Shown: one piece after another, positions 12,401-27,400 of the stretch
Layout: each line of letters begins with the position of its first letter
Position numbering within the stretch: the stretch's first letter is position 1
Source: Escarpia spicata
Lineage: Eukaryota > Annelida > Polychaeta > Sabellida > Siboglinidae
Direction: 5' to 3'
Length of the DNA stretch: 64,000 nt
Assembly: GCA_963995525.1 (NCBI GenBank)
Contig: OZ023214.1
Coordinates: forward strand, 57,489,823 to 57,553,822
Notes under the pieces: model-generated
Told to the model about the DNA's origin: nothing
What the model saw: only the letters and a program-made list of their open reading frames with translations
The model's database searches: none
Translations under genes and position numbers: made by a program

Positions 12401-15400
12401 CAGAACTGTGCAACTTATATATGGGCGTCTGTTCTTTTCAGTAAAACCTGTAACTTGCTGTTGCCCCAGATTTGTTGGCATATAAATAAAATTGTATTAT
12501 TATCATGTGGATATATTTCATCATAAACATGGCTTGTTATGCATAATTAATGTTGTGAGAAAACAAACACCTTTAATTGAATTGTTTTGGCTGTTTACAG
12601 CCATTACTATTCACATCTTGACATTTCAGTGTCAGATGGACGTTTACAGAAAATCAGATGATGATGCAAATGACCTTTATATTTATTTAAAAAAAGCTAA
12701 ATTGTATAAATTCTGTGGGTGTATTTCATCTCAGATATTATTTATTGTGCATAATTAATGTCTGGGAGATAAACAAACACAATTTATTGAATGTTTTACT
12801 TGTTTACAATAATATTATTCATATTATCACTGTGTAAACTTTGACGGCCGTTTACAGAAAATCACGTTTTTGGCCATATAAACTTGCAACACTCTGGAAG
12901 TAAAAATGATATGATAATCTGGTTTTGATTGTTGTGTTCTCCTGAGTATTCTGCACAATCTGTATAAAAAACATTTTGGATTTGTGTTTTATCTTTGTAG
13001 TTATCTAAAAAAAAAGTTGCATTTTCAATCAATCGGTTTTGAAAATTCAAAATAAAATATAAATATTTAAAAAAATTGAAATGTTTTTTATACGGATTGT
13101 GGAGAATATCCAGGAGAATACAACAGGCTAAGTTAGATTACCATATCATTTTTACTTCCAGAGTGTTGCAATTTTCTAGATGTGCTATGAATACCACCAT
13201 TTGGCGGCCATTTTGTTTATTACCATGGAAACGGGGGGTCTGGCAGAAAAAAATGTCATACATTTTTTACTCAGTAATAGCTTTTCTACAGCTTGGATGC
13301 AAAAAAATTATATTAATTATGCATTTTAAAAAGTGTCCTATCTAGCTGCCATACCTCCCCTTAAATAGTTATCGAAGAAAGTTTCACACGCCAAGCAGTG
13401 AACAAGTTTACAAATAAATACAGAAGAGTGACTCGGAGATAATTTATACTTTTTTAAATAGTGGCAGCTTTTTTAGTAATGTAATGTAATTTACAAGCTG
13501 TTTACCAAGGGTACTGGCACATTTTTTTGTAATGCTGCAGTTGAACTAACTATGGCGTGACGAATGTGCCTAGAGTACAAACTAGCATGTATATCCTCCT
13601 CTGTCTGTCTTCCAACACCTGGGATCCCTAGGCATGCTACAAATCTTGTCAGCTTCAGTATAAGTTGTTTTTTATACCTCTCATGACAAGTTTATTGTTG
13701 CTAAAGTGGACTTTCCTCATAGTATCTTGATCAAATTGAATGTTTTGCAGCATTGCCTGGTCATTGTTTTTATTTGTCACAAAATGTCTGAAATTAGACA
13801 GGAGAAACAATTCCAATGATGAGGTAACGTTGATGTTGTTGCTTGCCAAGGTGTATAGCTGTTGATATGGTGAATGTTCTGTTTCAGGCATTAGATGAGC
13901 CAAGTTTTAGTGTGGCCTATGCAAGCATGTGTAAATATATGCTCCAGGTAAATATCTTCTGTTTATTTCCAGTACTGGTTGGTCATGAATTTCAAATAAC
14001 TTGGGCTTTTCCAGTTGAAAAACTACAGCCTTTGATGTGTTTTTAGTAGCAAACATGTTTTTCCTATTTCACGAAATGACAGAAACTAGATAGACTATTC
14101 CATAAACCAGTGTAATGTCAGGAGAGTGCAGACACACATCATGACAAACCATCAACGATACTCATAGTTGTTGTGACATACTTGCTGGCCCTTATATAAT
14201 CATTGTACTTTAAGTATTATGCAGAAATAGTTAAACTTTGTACATTTGATGTTTTGTTATATCTTAATCATGCTCATTTTTAAATGTTGACTTGCAGCTG
14301 AAAGTTCCTGTAAAGGATAAGCAAAACGAGCATGTGACGTTTCGTGCTCTGCTGCTAAACCGGTGTCAGATGGAGTTCGAACGGAGTAAAGCTGATGATC
14401 AGCGACTGGAAAAGATTGTAAAGGCCATTGTTGAAGCGAAAACAGTAAGTGTTCCAACAGTGTTTTGTTGGTGCTGAGAGTGTGAGGTGTAGGACTGAAT
14501 TCTACGATAATGTTCTTTAGTATCTGCTCTTTGTAGCCTATATACAGCACGAGTGCATGATTTTTGGTAAATAGCTAGATTTCAGTTAACGGTAATGTTT
14601 GTTATACTGCAATTTGGGGTAATGATTTAAACCAATTTCATAGATACCTGCTATGGTGATGTGGGTCTGATGTTGTTTCTTGGAGCTGTTGATGTCAACT
14701 GGGTGAAAGCTGTATTGTACTATTACTGTTTTGTGTAGCCTGAAGCAAAGAAGGAACTGGAAATGGAGAAAACGGTTGCTTATGCCAAGAGCAAGCGTCG
14801 GTACCTAGGCAATATCAGGTCAGTGTCTGAGAGGTTTACCATAAATGCATGTGTGTGAACATGCACATGTCTTTGTGTATGCGTTTCATTCTTCGATTTT
14901 CCCAGGTACACCTTGTACCCTCTGGACTCGTTATACTGCCCTGTACCCTCCTAAATCGGCTTCTGACTATACTGTGAGATCATACTCATTTCTGTTTGTT
15001 CAAAAATCATGTGAACAAGGTGGCACCGCCATCTTATTTTACAAGCAAGAAATTGATACAACAATAGCACCACACTGGTCTGGTGGACAAGGAAAATACT
15101 GGATCAAAATTTGTCAGTATGTGTTGTGTTTGCAGTGTGGTTATAGTTTTCTTCTAACCTCTGCTGTGTGTTGTTTGCAGTGTGGTTATAGTTGTCGTCT
15201 AACCTCTGCCGTGTGCGTTGTTTGCAGTGTGGTTATAGTTGTCTTCTAATGTCTGCCGTGTGCGTTGTTTGCAGTGTGGTTATAGTTGTTTTCTAACCTC
15301 TGCTGTGTGTGTTGTTTGCAGTGTGGTTACAGTTGTCTTCTAACCTCTGCTGTGTGCGTTGTTTGCAGTGTGGTTACAGTTGTCTTCTAACCTCTGCTGT

Positions 15401-18400
15401 GTGCGTTGTTTGTAGTGTGGTTACAGTTGTCTTCTAACCTCTGCTGTGTGTTGTTTGCAGTGTGGTTAAAGTTGTTTTCTAACCTCTGCTGTGTGTTTGC
15501 AGTGTGGTTACAGTTGTCTTCTAACCTCTGCTGTGTGCGTTGTTTGTAGTGTGGTTACAGTTGTCTTCTAACCTCTGCTGTGTGCGTTGTTTGCAGTGTG
15601 GTTACAGTTGTCTTCTAACCTCTGCTGTGTGCGTTGTTTGTAGTGTGGTTACAGTTGTCTTCTAACCTCTGCTGTGTGCGTTGTTTGCAGTATGGTTATA
15701 GTTGTCTTCTAACCTCTGCTGTGTGCATTGTTTGCAGTGTGGTTACAGTTGTCTTCTAACCTCTGCTGTGTGCGTTGTTTGTAGTGTGGATACAGTTGTC
15801 TTCTAACCTCTGCTGTGTGCGTTGTTTGCAGTGTGGTTACAGTTGTCTTCTAACCTCTGCTGTGTGCGTTGTTTGCAGTGTGGTTACAGTTGTCTTCTAA
15901 CCTCTGCTGTGTGCGTTGTTTGCAGTGTGGTTACAGTTGTCTTCTAACCTCTGCTGTGTGCGTTGTTTGCAGTGTGGTTACAGTTGTCTTCTAACCTCTG
16001 CTGTGTGCGTTGTTTGTAGTGTGGTTACAGTTGTCTTCTAACCTCTGCTGTGTGCGTTGTTTGCAGTCTGGTTACAGTTGTCTTCTAACCTCTGCTGTGT
16101 GCGTTGATTGTAGTGTGGTTACAGTTGTCTTGTAACCTCTGCTGTGTGCGTTGCAGGTTTATAGGAGAGCTTTACAAACTGAAGGTGCTCACAGAGAAGA
16201 TCATGCATGACTGCCTGATGAAGCTGCTGCGCTCAAACGATGAGGAGGATATGGAGTGTTTATGTCGCCTCCTCACAACAATCGGCAAGGATATTGACCA
16301 CGACAAGGCGAAATCAGTGGTTGACCAGTACTTCCAGCAGATTGAGAAGCTCATCAAGGCTCATCGCACATCGGCCCGAGTGCGCTTCATGCTGCAGGAC
16401 GTCGTCGAGCTGCGGCACAGCAAGTGGGTGCCTCGCCGCGATGACAACGCCCCGAAGACAATCGACCAGATCCACCAGGAGGCACAACAGCAGCAGGTGC
16501 AGCAGAAACAGCAGATGCTGGCAGCGAAAGTAACCGACCTACCCAAGCCAACCCGTGGCAGTGGTAGCAGAGGAGGTGGGTGGCCTCTCTCATTGTCATG
16601 TAAATGTTCTAACAATGTACATGTGTCGTTTCAACTGATGGGATGGAGTACCGTATTCGACCAATTAAGAATACATGCGTTAGTAAGTGTATACCCATAT
16701 TTTTTTAAGCAGCAATCATGGACAAGGTGCTGTAATTTAATTTCCAATTTAATCTCTACTGATTTTGAGGCTCGGTCATGATGAAATATAAAATTCTATC
16801 TAGCTTTGCGTGACTGTAGTATCCTTTTGACGACATGTGAACTTGTAAATGGCTGGTAGATCCAGCCCAGTCCCTTTATTGAATTCCAGTCACAGCATTG
16901 TCTGTCTTTTAGAAATCATTGGCATCTCACCACTGTTAAGGCCTGGTACGGGTGCTAATTTACGCTTTTTTGAACAAATATGTCAATTTAATTTTCCAGC
17001 GCCAGATAGTAGATTTGTATGTTTACTATAAATAAACTTCACTTTTAGACCAACAACATACCTCTAAACGACTTTTATTCGTGTATAAAGTCCACCCTTA
17101 TCACACTGATATATCCATTTTTATTGGGAAGACGCGAAATGCGCTGAAAGTTGTCAATGTTTACGCCATGACAACGCGGTCCTTCCTTCGACTTACGCCA
17201 TCTTGTTTGATATTTTTGGAACCGCCAAAACGTCGTCTGTCAATCACCGTAGTCGGTAATCCCGCCCTTGTGAAAGCATTCGGCCAACATCGTTATTTAT
17301 GCAAGCTATATTTGGCCGAGAATGACCTTATTTGGCATTCGGTAACCGTCGTGTCGTCATCCGCTAAGTTCCGTGACGCGCCTCGTGTCTACGAACACTC
17401 TGATTGGTTTACGAAGTTGCGCGAGCGCAAAACTCTCCCAGCATGCCACTTGTTGCTACTTCCCATTGTTTATAAAATATGGCGGTTTTCTCGAGCGATG
17501 TGAGTTTTGTCTCTGACGATGTTGATAAGAGATAGTTTAGAGTTAGTTAGCATAGAGAAAAGTTGCGGAAAATGACGTTGTGGCTGAATGTCATTTGTGA
17601 AGAAAAGGCAGCAATTATTGGCGGCTTCTGCGTGGGGAAAACGCAAGTTAATTTCGTCGCGTGTCAAAACGCTGGCGAAGACGCGGCAATGCCAGTCGGA
17701 GCTGTCACTTCGACTTCGCTGCCCGTTGCCATGGCTGAGTGTGGGGCTTGTGCTAATGTTACTATCGGCACCAGTGACGGTACGATAGTTAAAGAGACTG
17801 CAGCTTTGCCAAATAGTGCGTCCTGTAGCCGGACAAAGCTAGTACTGATGCGTGATGACAGCAGGCGTGTTAACAGGCCTTGCCCTTGGCTTGGGCTTGA
17901 CATGTTAACTGTTTGGTATATAAGACTAAGTTATTGCTTTGTTAACTTATATTTTCAGAACTGTGCAACTTATATATGGGCGTCTGTTCTTTTCAGTAAA
18001 ACCTGTAACTTGCTGTTGCCCCAGATTTGTTGGCATATAAATAAAATGTTATTATCATGTGGATATATTTCATTTGTTGGCATATAAATAAAATTTTATT
18101 ATCGTGGATATATTTCATCATAAACATTGCTTGTTATAATAACAACATAATTAATGTTGTGAGAAAACAAACACTTTTAATTGAATTGTTTTGGCTGTTT
18201 ACAGCCATTACTATTCACATCTTGACATTTCAGTCTCAGATGGACGTTTACAGAAAATCAGATGATGATGCAAATGCCCTTTATATTTATAAAAAAAAAG
18301 CTAAATTGTATAAATGCTGTGGGTGTATTTCATCTCAGATATTATTTATTGTGCATAATTAATGTCTGGGAGATAAACAAACACAATTTATTGAATGTTT

Positions 18401-21400
18401 TACTTGTTTACAATAATATTATTCATATTATCACTGTAAACTTTGACGGCCGTTTACAGAAAATCACGTTTTTGGCCATATAAACTTGCAACACTCTGGA
18501 AGTAAAAATGATATGATAATCTGGTTTTGATTGTTGTGTTCTCATGAGTATTCTGCACAATCTGTATAAAAAACATTTTGGATTTGTGTTTTTTCTTTGT
18601 AGTTATCTAAAAAAAAAGTCTAAAAAAGTTGCATTTTCAATAAATCGGTTTTGAAAATTCAAAATAAAATATAAATATAAAAAAAAATTGAAATGTTTTT
18701 GATACAGATTGTGGAGAATATCCAGGAGAATACAACAGGCTAAGTTAGATTACCATATCATTTTTACTTCCAGAGTGTTGCAATTTTCTAGATGTGCTAT
18801 GAATACCACCATTTGGCGGCCATTTTGTTTATTACCATGGAAACGGGGGGTCTGGCAGAAAAAAATGTCATACATTTTTTACTCAGTAATAGCTTTTCTA
18901 CAGCTTGGATGCAATTTTTTTAAATTAATTATGCATTTTAAAAAGTGTCCTATCTAGCTGCCATACCTCCCCTTAAATTGTCTCCAGTGTTTCAATTATA
19001 ATTAGTTTTACACTGTAAATGGTTGACCAAAATGTGTGTCCAACTCTTCAGTGATTGCTTACTAGATGATGTGGTGCCATCTGGTGTGAAGTAGTTTCGT
19101 CATCGTCTGGAGAAACAGATCTTACTGTCCACTTAGTGCCTTATGGGGTCAGCACACTGTTGGTTTTCCCATAGGCGACCATGTTAACGTTTTGTCTAGT
19201 TATAAGAAAACGTGACCTATAAAATATCTTAAACTTCTCACCTGCTGTTATCATCATCTCACTGACATGCTGATAGATTTTTTTTTAAATTGCGTACTTC
19301 CAGCTCTCGTAAAATGCCTGTATGTGTGACACCCGTCTATATTTACAAATGCTGGCAAGAATTACTCCGCAAACAGGTCACACAGGCAAATTGCTGCCAA
19401 ATATCCTTCCGCTTATTTAAATCATCTAGAAATCCACCATTTTACAGTCAACACCTACAATCACACCTGCTCAAATGCACTTATGTCACAGCATGTGAAT
19501 TTTGTATTAAAAAAATTGTTTCTAAAAAATACACTGCATTTTTCGTCATGTACAACCAAGCAGGAAGTCTAACTAAAACATGACCCCTTATGACCTATTA
19601 GCAGACCTACCTACCATTCTGGAAAGTCACCTCAAATTACGGTATTACGACGAGAGATGAAAATATTACGGACTGTCACCATGTTCCCCAATCACTCAAA
19701 TTTAGCTTCCACTATATTCAACAGGTGGCAGCATATGTATGCAGCATGTTGTGACATGGTTTTTCATTCGCTGAGTCTGGTCGTAATCTAACCAATAGGA
19801 AACAGTGTTATGACAAATTCGCATTTCCGCGATCAAACAAAACAAAGTCACGCGGCACGAAATGATGGCTAACAGCAAAATGACGCCACCGCCAACCAAA
19901 AAGAAACGTGTAATGCAAAAATTTAGTGAGTTGTAGTGTTAGGCCAACTGACTGTACTAAGACTAAGTTAGTGTATTTATTGGGGAGTTTAGTCTATCAT
20001 TTACAGCCTATCATACAGTCACTAGAGTCTAGGCGATGCCGATGACAGCGTAATGTAATGGTTTTGCTGTCGCTACCCCCTCCATCCCCCCCAACCCCCC
20101 CGGGTGACAATATCTTACACGGTTCTGAACAATTACTGACAGGAAACCTATATTCCTGAAAATCAGTGTAAATGGGAAGATGGATTACTGACAGGAAGTT
20201 TTTTGGGGTAGGCAGGTCTGTATTAGGCTGTCCTAGACAGACAATCCACATCTTCCAACTTAGTTTGTGTCTCTTTTTTACTTCATTGCAAGTGTTGGTG
20301 TTGTCTTCTGAGCAGGTCGTGGCAGCTCTCAGATGGGTGGTGGCAACCAGCAGGACGATGGCTGGACAGCCGTTGGCCGCATGAGCCGAAACATTGATCC
20401 TTCAAGAATGAAAATAACCAAGGTTTGTAAATGTGTAAAATGTTATCTTGTCAACTGCAACATTACCTATGCCCTAGCTACATTGGTAACATTCCTAATG
20501 GTTTGTGTCTTATCTTCAATCTCAGCTTCTTTAGAAGAGAAAATACTATCAGCAAATACAATGTATCATATTTTGTATCTACTCTAGTAATTAATAAATG
20601 TATGATAAATTTATTGTATGTTTGATTTGTTTGCAGCAAAATGTTGATGACAACATCCAGCTGGGTCCTGGCGGGCGGTCTGGGTACGGAGGCTGGGTGC
20701 ATGGTAGCAGTGGAGGAGGCAAGACATCCTCACAGGAGGGCGAACGCTCAAGCACACCCTCAAACAGGTCAGTCTAATGACACGCCTTGTAACATGAACT
20801 TGGTCTTCCTTTGTAATTCATTAATTTTGTACAGAAGAAGGTGGTGTATTATAAGCTTGATTATGTAAATTGAAGTTTGAAATAATGATGACACCTAACT
20901 GTTGAACTTTGTAAATTGCAAATTTGGTTTTTAGTCTTTATTTGTTTTTCAAGTATTCTGATGTTTGTAATTTACTTGTTGCTAGTGTTTGTGGGGGTAG
21001 GAGGATGGGTTGCTAGTGTTTGTGGGGGTAGGAGGATGGGTTGCTAGTGTTTGTGGAGTAGGGGGATAGGTTGCTAGTGTTTGTGGAGTAGTGTGTATAG
21101 GGGTATGGCTTGCTAGTGTTTGTGGGGGTAGTGGGCATAGGGGGATGGGTTGCTAGTGTTTGTGGGGGTAGTGGGCATAAGGGGATGGGTTGCTAGTGTT
21201 TGTGGGGGTAGTGGGCATAGGGGGATGGGTTGCTAGTGTTTGTGGGGGTAGTGGGCATAGGGGGATGGGTTGCTAGTGTTTGTGGGGGTAGTGGGCATAG
21301 GGGGATGGGTTGCTAGTGTTTGTGGGCATAGGGGGATGGGTTGCTAGTGTTTGTGGGGGTAGTGGGCAAAGGGGGATGGGTTGCTAGTGTTTGTGGGGGT

Positions 21401-24400
21401 AGTGGGCATAGGGGGATGGGTTGCTAGTGTTTGTGGGGGTAGTGGGCATAGGGGGGTGGGTTGCTAGTGTTTGTGGGGGTAGTGGGCATAGGGGGATGGG
21501 TTGCTAGTGTTTGTGGGGGTAGTGGGCATAGGGGGATGGGTTGCTAGTGTTTGTGGGGGTAGTGGGCATAGGGGGATGGGTTGCTAGTGTTTGTGGGGGT
21601 AGTGGGCATAGGGGGATGGGTTGCTAGTGTTTGTGGGGGTAGTGGGCATAGGGGGATGGGTTGCTAGTGTTTGTGGGGGTAGTGGGCAAAGGGGGATGGG
21701 TTGCTAGTGTTTGTGGGGGTAGTGGGCATAGGGGGATGGGTTGCTAGTGTTTGTGGGGGTAGTGGGCATAGGGGGATGGGTTGCTAGTGTTTGTGGGGGT
21801 AGTGGGCATAGGGGGATGGGTTGCTAGTGTTTGTGGGGGTAGTGGGCATAGGGGGATGGGTTGCTAGTGTTTGTGGGGGTAGTGGGCATAGGGGGATGGG
21901 TTGCTAGTGTTTGTGGGGGTAGTGGGCATAGGGGGATGGGTTGCTAGTGTTTGTGGGGGTAGTGGGCATAGGGGGATGGGTTGCTAGTGTTTGTGGGGGT
22001 AGTGGGCATAGGGGGATGGGTTGCTAGTGTTTGTGGGGGTAGGGGTTAGAATATTGGACTCTCAACCAAAAATCCAGGTTTAAATTCTGTTGGTTTTTTC
22101 AGATTGTCAGTTTTGTTCACTCTGCATTGCTTGAGTTCACACATAAATAAACATGACATATAAATACATAAACAGTGGTTTGTTACAAATTAATAGTATT
22201 CTCGCACAATTACAGCAGGGCTGAATATTTCCCATATAATTCCAAATGGTGTACAAAGGAACGAGTCTGCAGGAGGTGAAGTATGAAATGCTTTCAGCAG
22301 TCCCGGGGTCTGGATACTGCAGTAGAAACACTGACCTTGACGTGTATTTGTTGTTGACAGGTTCTCAGCCCTCAGCGGAGCAAGTGGCCCTGACGGCTAC
22401 GACAGACCACGCAGCTCACTCGGCAGTCGCGGTATGACGTCCAGTCGTGAAGGCAAGGGGCACTATGGCCAGGTGCCTTCGAGGGGCAAGTCTGGCGCAC
22501 GGTCATCTCGCGACCAAGAGAGAGAATCAGCACTAGCTGCGGCTAGGTATGTTCTTTTTCAAAGTACCTTCTATATTGTATATCGCATGCATGTTTTCCC
22601 AGCAGCAGAAGCGTAAGCTTTCATTTCTGTTCTACAATCAACTAATCTTGCTGCAAGCCGACTGCAAGCGTGTCTGTGTGTGTATTATGGTACAACAATT
22701 GTTGCTGCAGACATTTGACGTCTGGCTATGGCAGCAACCGCACGACGCCAGTTGGTTCGCGTAACCAGAGTCGTGAAGCGAGCAGGAATCGTGACTCGAG
22801 TCGAAATCGCGATGCACTGGCACCAACTGATGGCGAGGCTGAGAAACGGGTGACGGCTGCTGCGTCTGCCCCCACCCCGACAGAACACACAACTGAATAC
22901 ATTGAGAAGAAGACAAAGTCACTTATTGATGAATACCTGCAAATACACGACATGAAAGTAAGTGTTTGTTGCTCTCCTGCTCAAGCTCTCGGTTACTGCA
23001 GGTTATGTGGTGTTGCGTAAGAACCAACAGTAGTATATCAGTCACATTATGTTGCAAGCAAACGATATATAAACTGTAAAACCTGAGTATTATTTCTTTA
23101 CCTTTTGGACATCAGCTGGTTTTTTTTTTATAGTATTCCCGTTTCCCCAATTATATGACCCGAAACATGAAAATGTGAATGTTGACATTGTGATTACTAG
23201 TGTATTGACACCTGAAACAACCAAATGTCAATTAGAACAATTGATAGAATGTTAGAATACGTACCTAATAATTCATTATAATAAAGACATAATTTTCATA
23301 TAGCAACATATAAACAGCAGTGTCAGTGCCAAAAACCCAACTGGCGGTGACCAAACTTGGTCAACGAGACATAAACGTCGCAAACTTTGTCATTTGTAAA
23401 CAACTACGATATCCAAGGCGCCGCCATTTTTGAAGGTCCACAGGTGGCGAAATTCTATCACGAAAAACTCAATTTTTTTAATGCTAGCACATGTTAAAAA
23501 TACGCACAATTCATAGCTCAGATTGCAAGGAATCAGCCAGTATTAGTCTCTTAACCATTTCAGTACGACAAGCTGGATTTCCGGCTGCACTGTCAGTGTT
23601 GCTTCAGTACGACAGGCTGGTTATTCGGCATTGACGATGTCTGCTATTCAAATCGTTTTTACTCATAATTATCCACTGCGTGGAGCCACTTGTTGTGTAC
23701 GGTTGACAAGGCAAATAAATGAGCTATTCAGCAGTAGTCCTTGTTTATTATCTCTCAATAATAGTTTACGGAGATTTTTAATGATGGATTATCAAAATCT
23801 GCGGTGGCCACAATGGCGGATAGCATTACTTCAACTAGCGATTTACATGATTTTTGACAGATTATTTGATAGTTTTAACGAAGAATCTTTGTTGGAAGTT
23901 GACGATCGACACAATAACAATGTCGGTGAACTTAGTAAGGATACAACTGTGTTCAGCAACTACAAAAACATTGAAATCTTGGCGGCCATCTTGGATTGCT
24001 GGTTACCATGACGACGAAATGTAAAATGATATGGCTCATTTTACTCGCTAATTATTATACTTTCCGAAAATGTGTAACATTCCTATTCATAAAATGCATT
24101 TTTGTTGCTCAAATCTTGACTTGAAATGAGGTAGTCCATTGTTTTGCATATTCACTGGGAATGCAATATTCAGTGGTGACAGCTAGTCAGGGCTGTAGTA
24201 CTGAAATGGTTAAGTATCTGCTCTGGGGAGAAAACACCGGGTGGTTTTGGATGCGCAGGGTCTAATAATAATAATAATAATTTACTGCATTTCTCTGCGC
24301 CATAAATCTGGCAGTTACTACCATTCAGAGGCGCATTACAATCCTAAAAACATGGCATGTAGCTATTAAGGGGACACGATCTCCTCGATTCTACTTTCGT

Positions 24401-27400
24401 TATTTTTCAACCCAGCTTACTGAAATGTTAGGATAACATTAGTTATACATAAAAACAATTTTACAGATTTATTACAATTTTGTTTGTCCACCAGGTGGCA
24501 GTAGGGTCGCCCCAACTTGAATTTTGGCTGATTCACCGTGATGGATAGATCTGGAAAATGGATTGACCAAATTTATTCAAACTTGGCACACCAATAGAGT
24601 ACATAAAAGGGCAAATTATGACAGTCTTTGTTTTTTTGTAACTTAAACAAAATTTATATGAATTTTTCAATCTTTGTTATTTTTTGAAAGTCAACATTTC
24701 ATCAAAGTCATGATATTACATGGAATCCAAATGCTGTATCTAAAATCTAAGTCTGTCATAATGTAGCCCATTATCTTGGTGGGAAATGCTGAAAATTTCA
24801 AAGAATTCTGTTGATAAATAGCCGAGTTAGACAAAATAAGAGATTGCTCGTCGGCAAAAAACATTTTATTGAGAAAAATGGCATTGAAGTTTCTCAACAT
24901 TTCAATACAAAATGTCATATGCAAAAATAGAACTGCAGTGCTAACATTTCACACAAAGCTTCTACAGTTCATTGTCCTTCCAATGATGTAAACTGTTCAT
25001 CATTTGGGTGTGTGAAAATATGTATAAAAATTAGACAAGACCATAAATATGTGACCGTTATCACTACACAATGGTACTACACGACTAAAACTACAAACTG
25101 TCTTTTTCTAGTTCATTATCTTTCTAATAGTTCAATTGAAACCACACAACATGTATTTCAACACCATCACAGCTGCCAAATTGTCCACTAGCATAGTCTC
25201 TGAGTGTAGCTTCAGCATCGGCTGCACGAGTGAACTTTTCTTTGTTGATCCGGTCGGACGACAGCGTCGTGTTCAGCACTGCCCCACACGTAGTGCAGTA
25301 GGTCTCGAACAGGCACACAAGGCCAAGGCAACAGTCGATGGCATGGATCTTCAGTGTTGGCTCACTGCACACGCCAGGCCGTTGACATCTGTGCAGCGAA
25401 CGAATGCTGTCTCAATGGGGCGTCGACGTTTCTCAGCTGCACTGATTCTCTCACGCAGTGGCAGTCCCTGTCGGTATCCAAACTTTTGCTTTGTAGCCGA
25501 GATGGGGGTTGTTGCTACAGACGTTGATGGCTGAGGAGGCTCCAGCTCAAAGTCAACCTGCATGGAAAATTATTTGTTATTAGATTGTACATCTGACAAT
25601 TAGCATAATATCAAAAATAAACAGTGCATATGAGCTGGACAGTAATCACTGACATCAATAAAAACAGGCACAGGTTTTATGTTAGACCAATTGGCACTGT
25701 CATTTCTGTGATATGTCTAACATGACAATAATATAACAGACAACATAAATAATAAAGTATATACCATAGTATAATAATATAGACGTGAACATCTGCAAAA
25801 TTGAAAATGTAAACATACAGTGACAGTCAGTGCGACCTAGTAAATTATGTAATTATAAATTATTAGTTTTATGGCTTCTTGGAATATCGGTGCCTGGATA
25901 ATATTCAGCCTTCAGGTATTCCAAGTTGGCAAGACGTTACTATTACATATCATGTCTTAGATATTGTACCCAAATTATGTTGCCAGAATATATTATGAAT
26001 AATAACCTGATGTAAACAATGATAGCTTATACGTACATCAAGTTCTATCGACGAGGGCATCTGCTCAGCAGTCTCCCGGCACGGGTGCATCGGCACTCGT
26101 GTCAGCTTCTCTATCGCCTTTCTTCCGTTTGCAGATCAGTGACCGTGCCAAACTGTCGGCGTCTAGACGTCGGTTTCGTACCAAACTGCTGCTTGGCTTT
26201 CCCGTATCTTCCGGACATATTACGTAAAATACTATAAAGCGACTCGAAGCGAACAAAAACAGCAATGGCGAACAGAGAGGGGAATTTCCTTGGTGACGGC
26301 TTTCCAGGCTGACAGCCAATCAGCGCGCCCCATTCGGGGGAGTGTCCGTGGTTGACCAATCGTAGTGACGCTAACGCGTCACAGAGAGTCCTCTTCTAGG
26401 TCAAAATGCTCGAAATCTACCAGGGATTTTACAGAACCACTGCTACCATGGTGCCCTGCGAAAGTGAAGCTACACATGGATACCAAACATGTTGGGTTGT
26501 TGACAAAGATGGCGGAGCACGCGGCCGCCAAAAGTGTCGTATTTTTCGATCGCGGTTGCGTAAGATTATCACTCTAAGACAATGGGCCTGTTATAAATGT
26601 TCGTTTTTATTGCATTTGGAGAATTTATTCATATGTACAAAACACACAGATCGGCAGTTAGATAATAATAGTATATTAATGACAAAATATGAAAATAGCC
26701 AACAAATAAATAAAAATCGGAAAAAATGTTATTTTTAGGAGAGCGTGTCCCCTTAAGATTATTAAATAAAAAAATATATATCAATAAATAAATAAATTAA
26801 AAAAAATCATTACCATATACATACATATACATTTCAATAGTAAATAGATGAGGATAGTAATAATACTAATTAAAACGACAAATTAAGAGAGTAATAATAA
26901 TAATAGTTAAAGGTAGATATTGAAAAGTCCGGAGTTCGCCACTGTTCACACATAATTTAAAGAGAAAAGACACGTTTAAAAAAAGTGTCTTTAGTTGCTT
27001 CTTGAACACGATGAGGCAGTCTGTAGCATGCATGGCAAGGGGCAGATTGTTCCAGAGGCGTGGCGCGGCACGTGAAAAAGCTTTGTCGCCTTGAGTACAA
27101 AGCTTGCTGCGCGGGACCTCGAGCAGGTGAGCGTCGGCGGAGCGTAACGTGCGAGTGGGCTGGTGTCGAGTTAGCAGGTCCGCTAGGTATGACGCACTCA
27201 TGCCGTGCAAACTGCGGAACGTAAGCAGGAGTAGTTTGTACTCGATGCGCTGTTTAATCGGCAACCAATGAAGCGCAATTAAAGCAGGAGTGATGTGGTC
27301 GTGCTTCTTAGTTTTGGTTATGAGACGGGCTGCAGCATTTTGCACTCTCTGGAGTCTGGTGAGGAGATGGTCAGAAATCCCGTAAAGCAGGCCATTTCCA

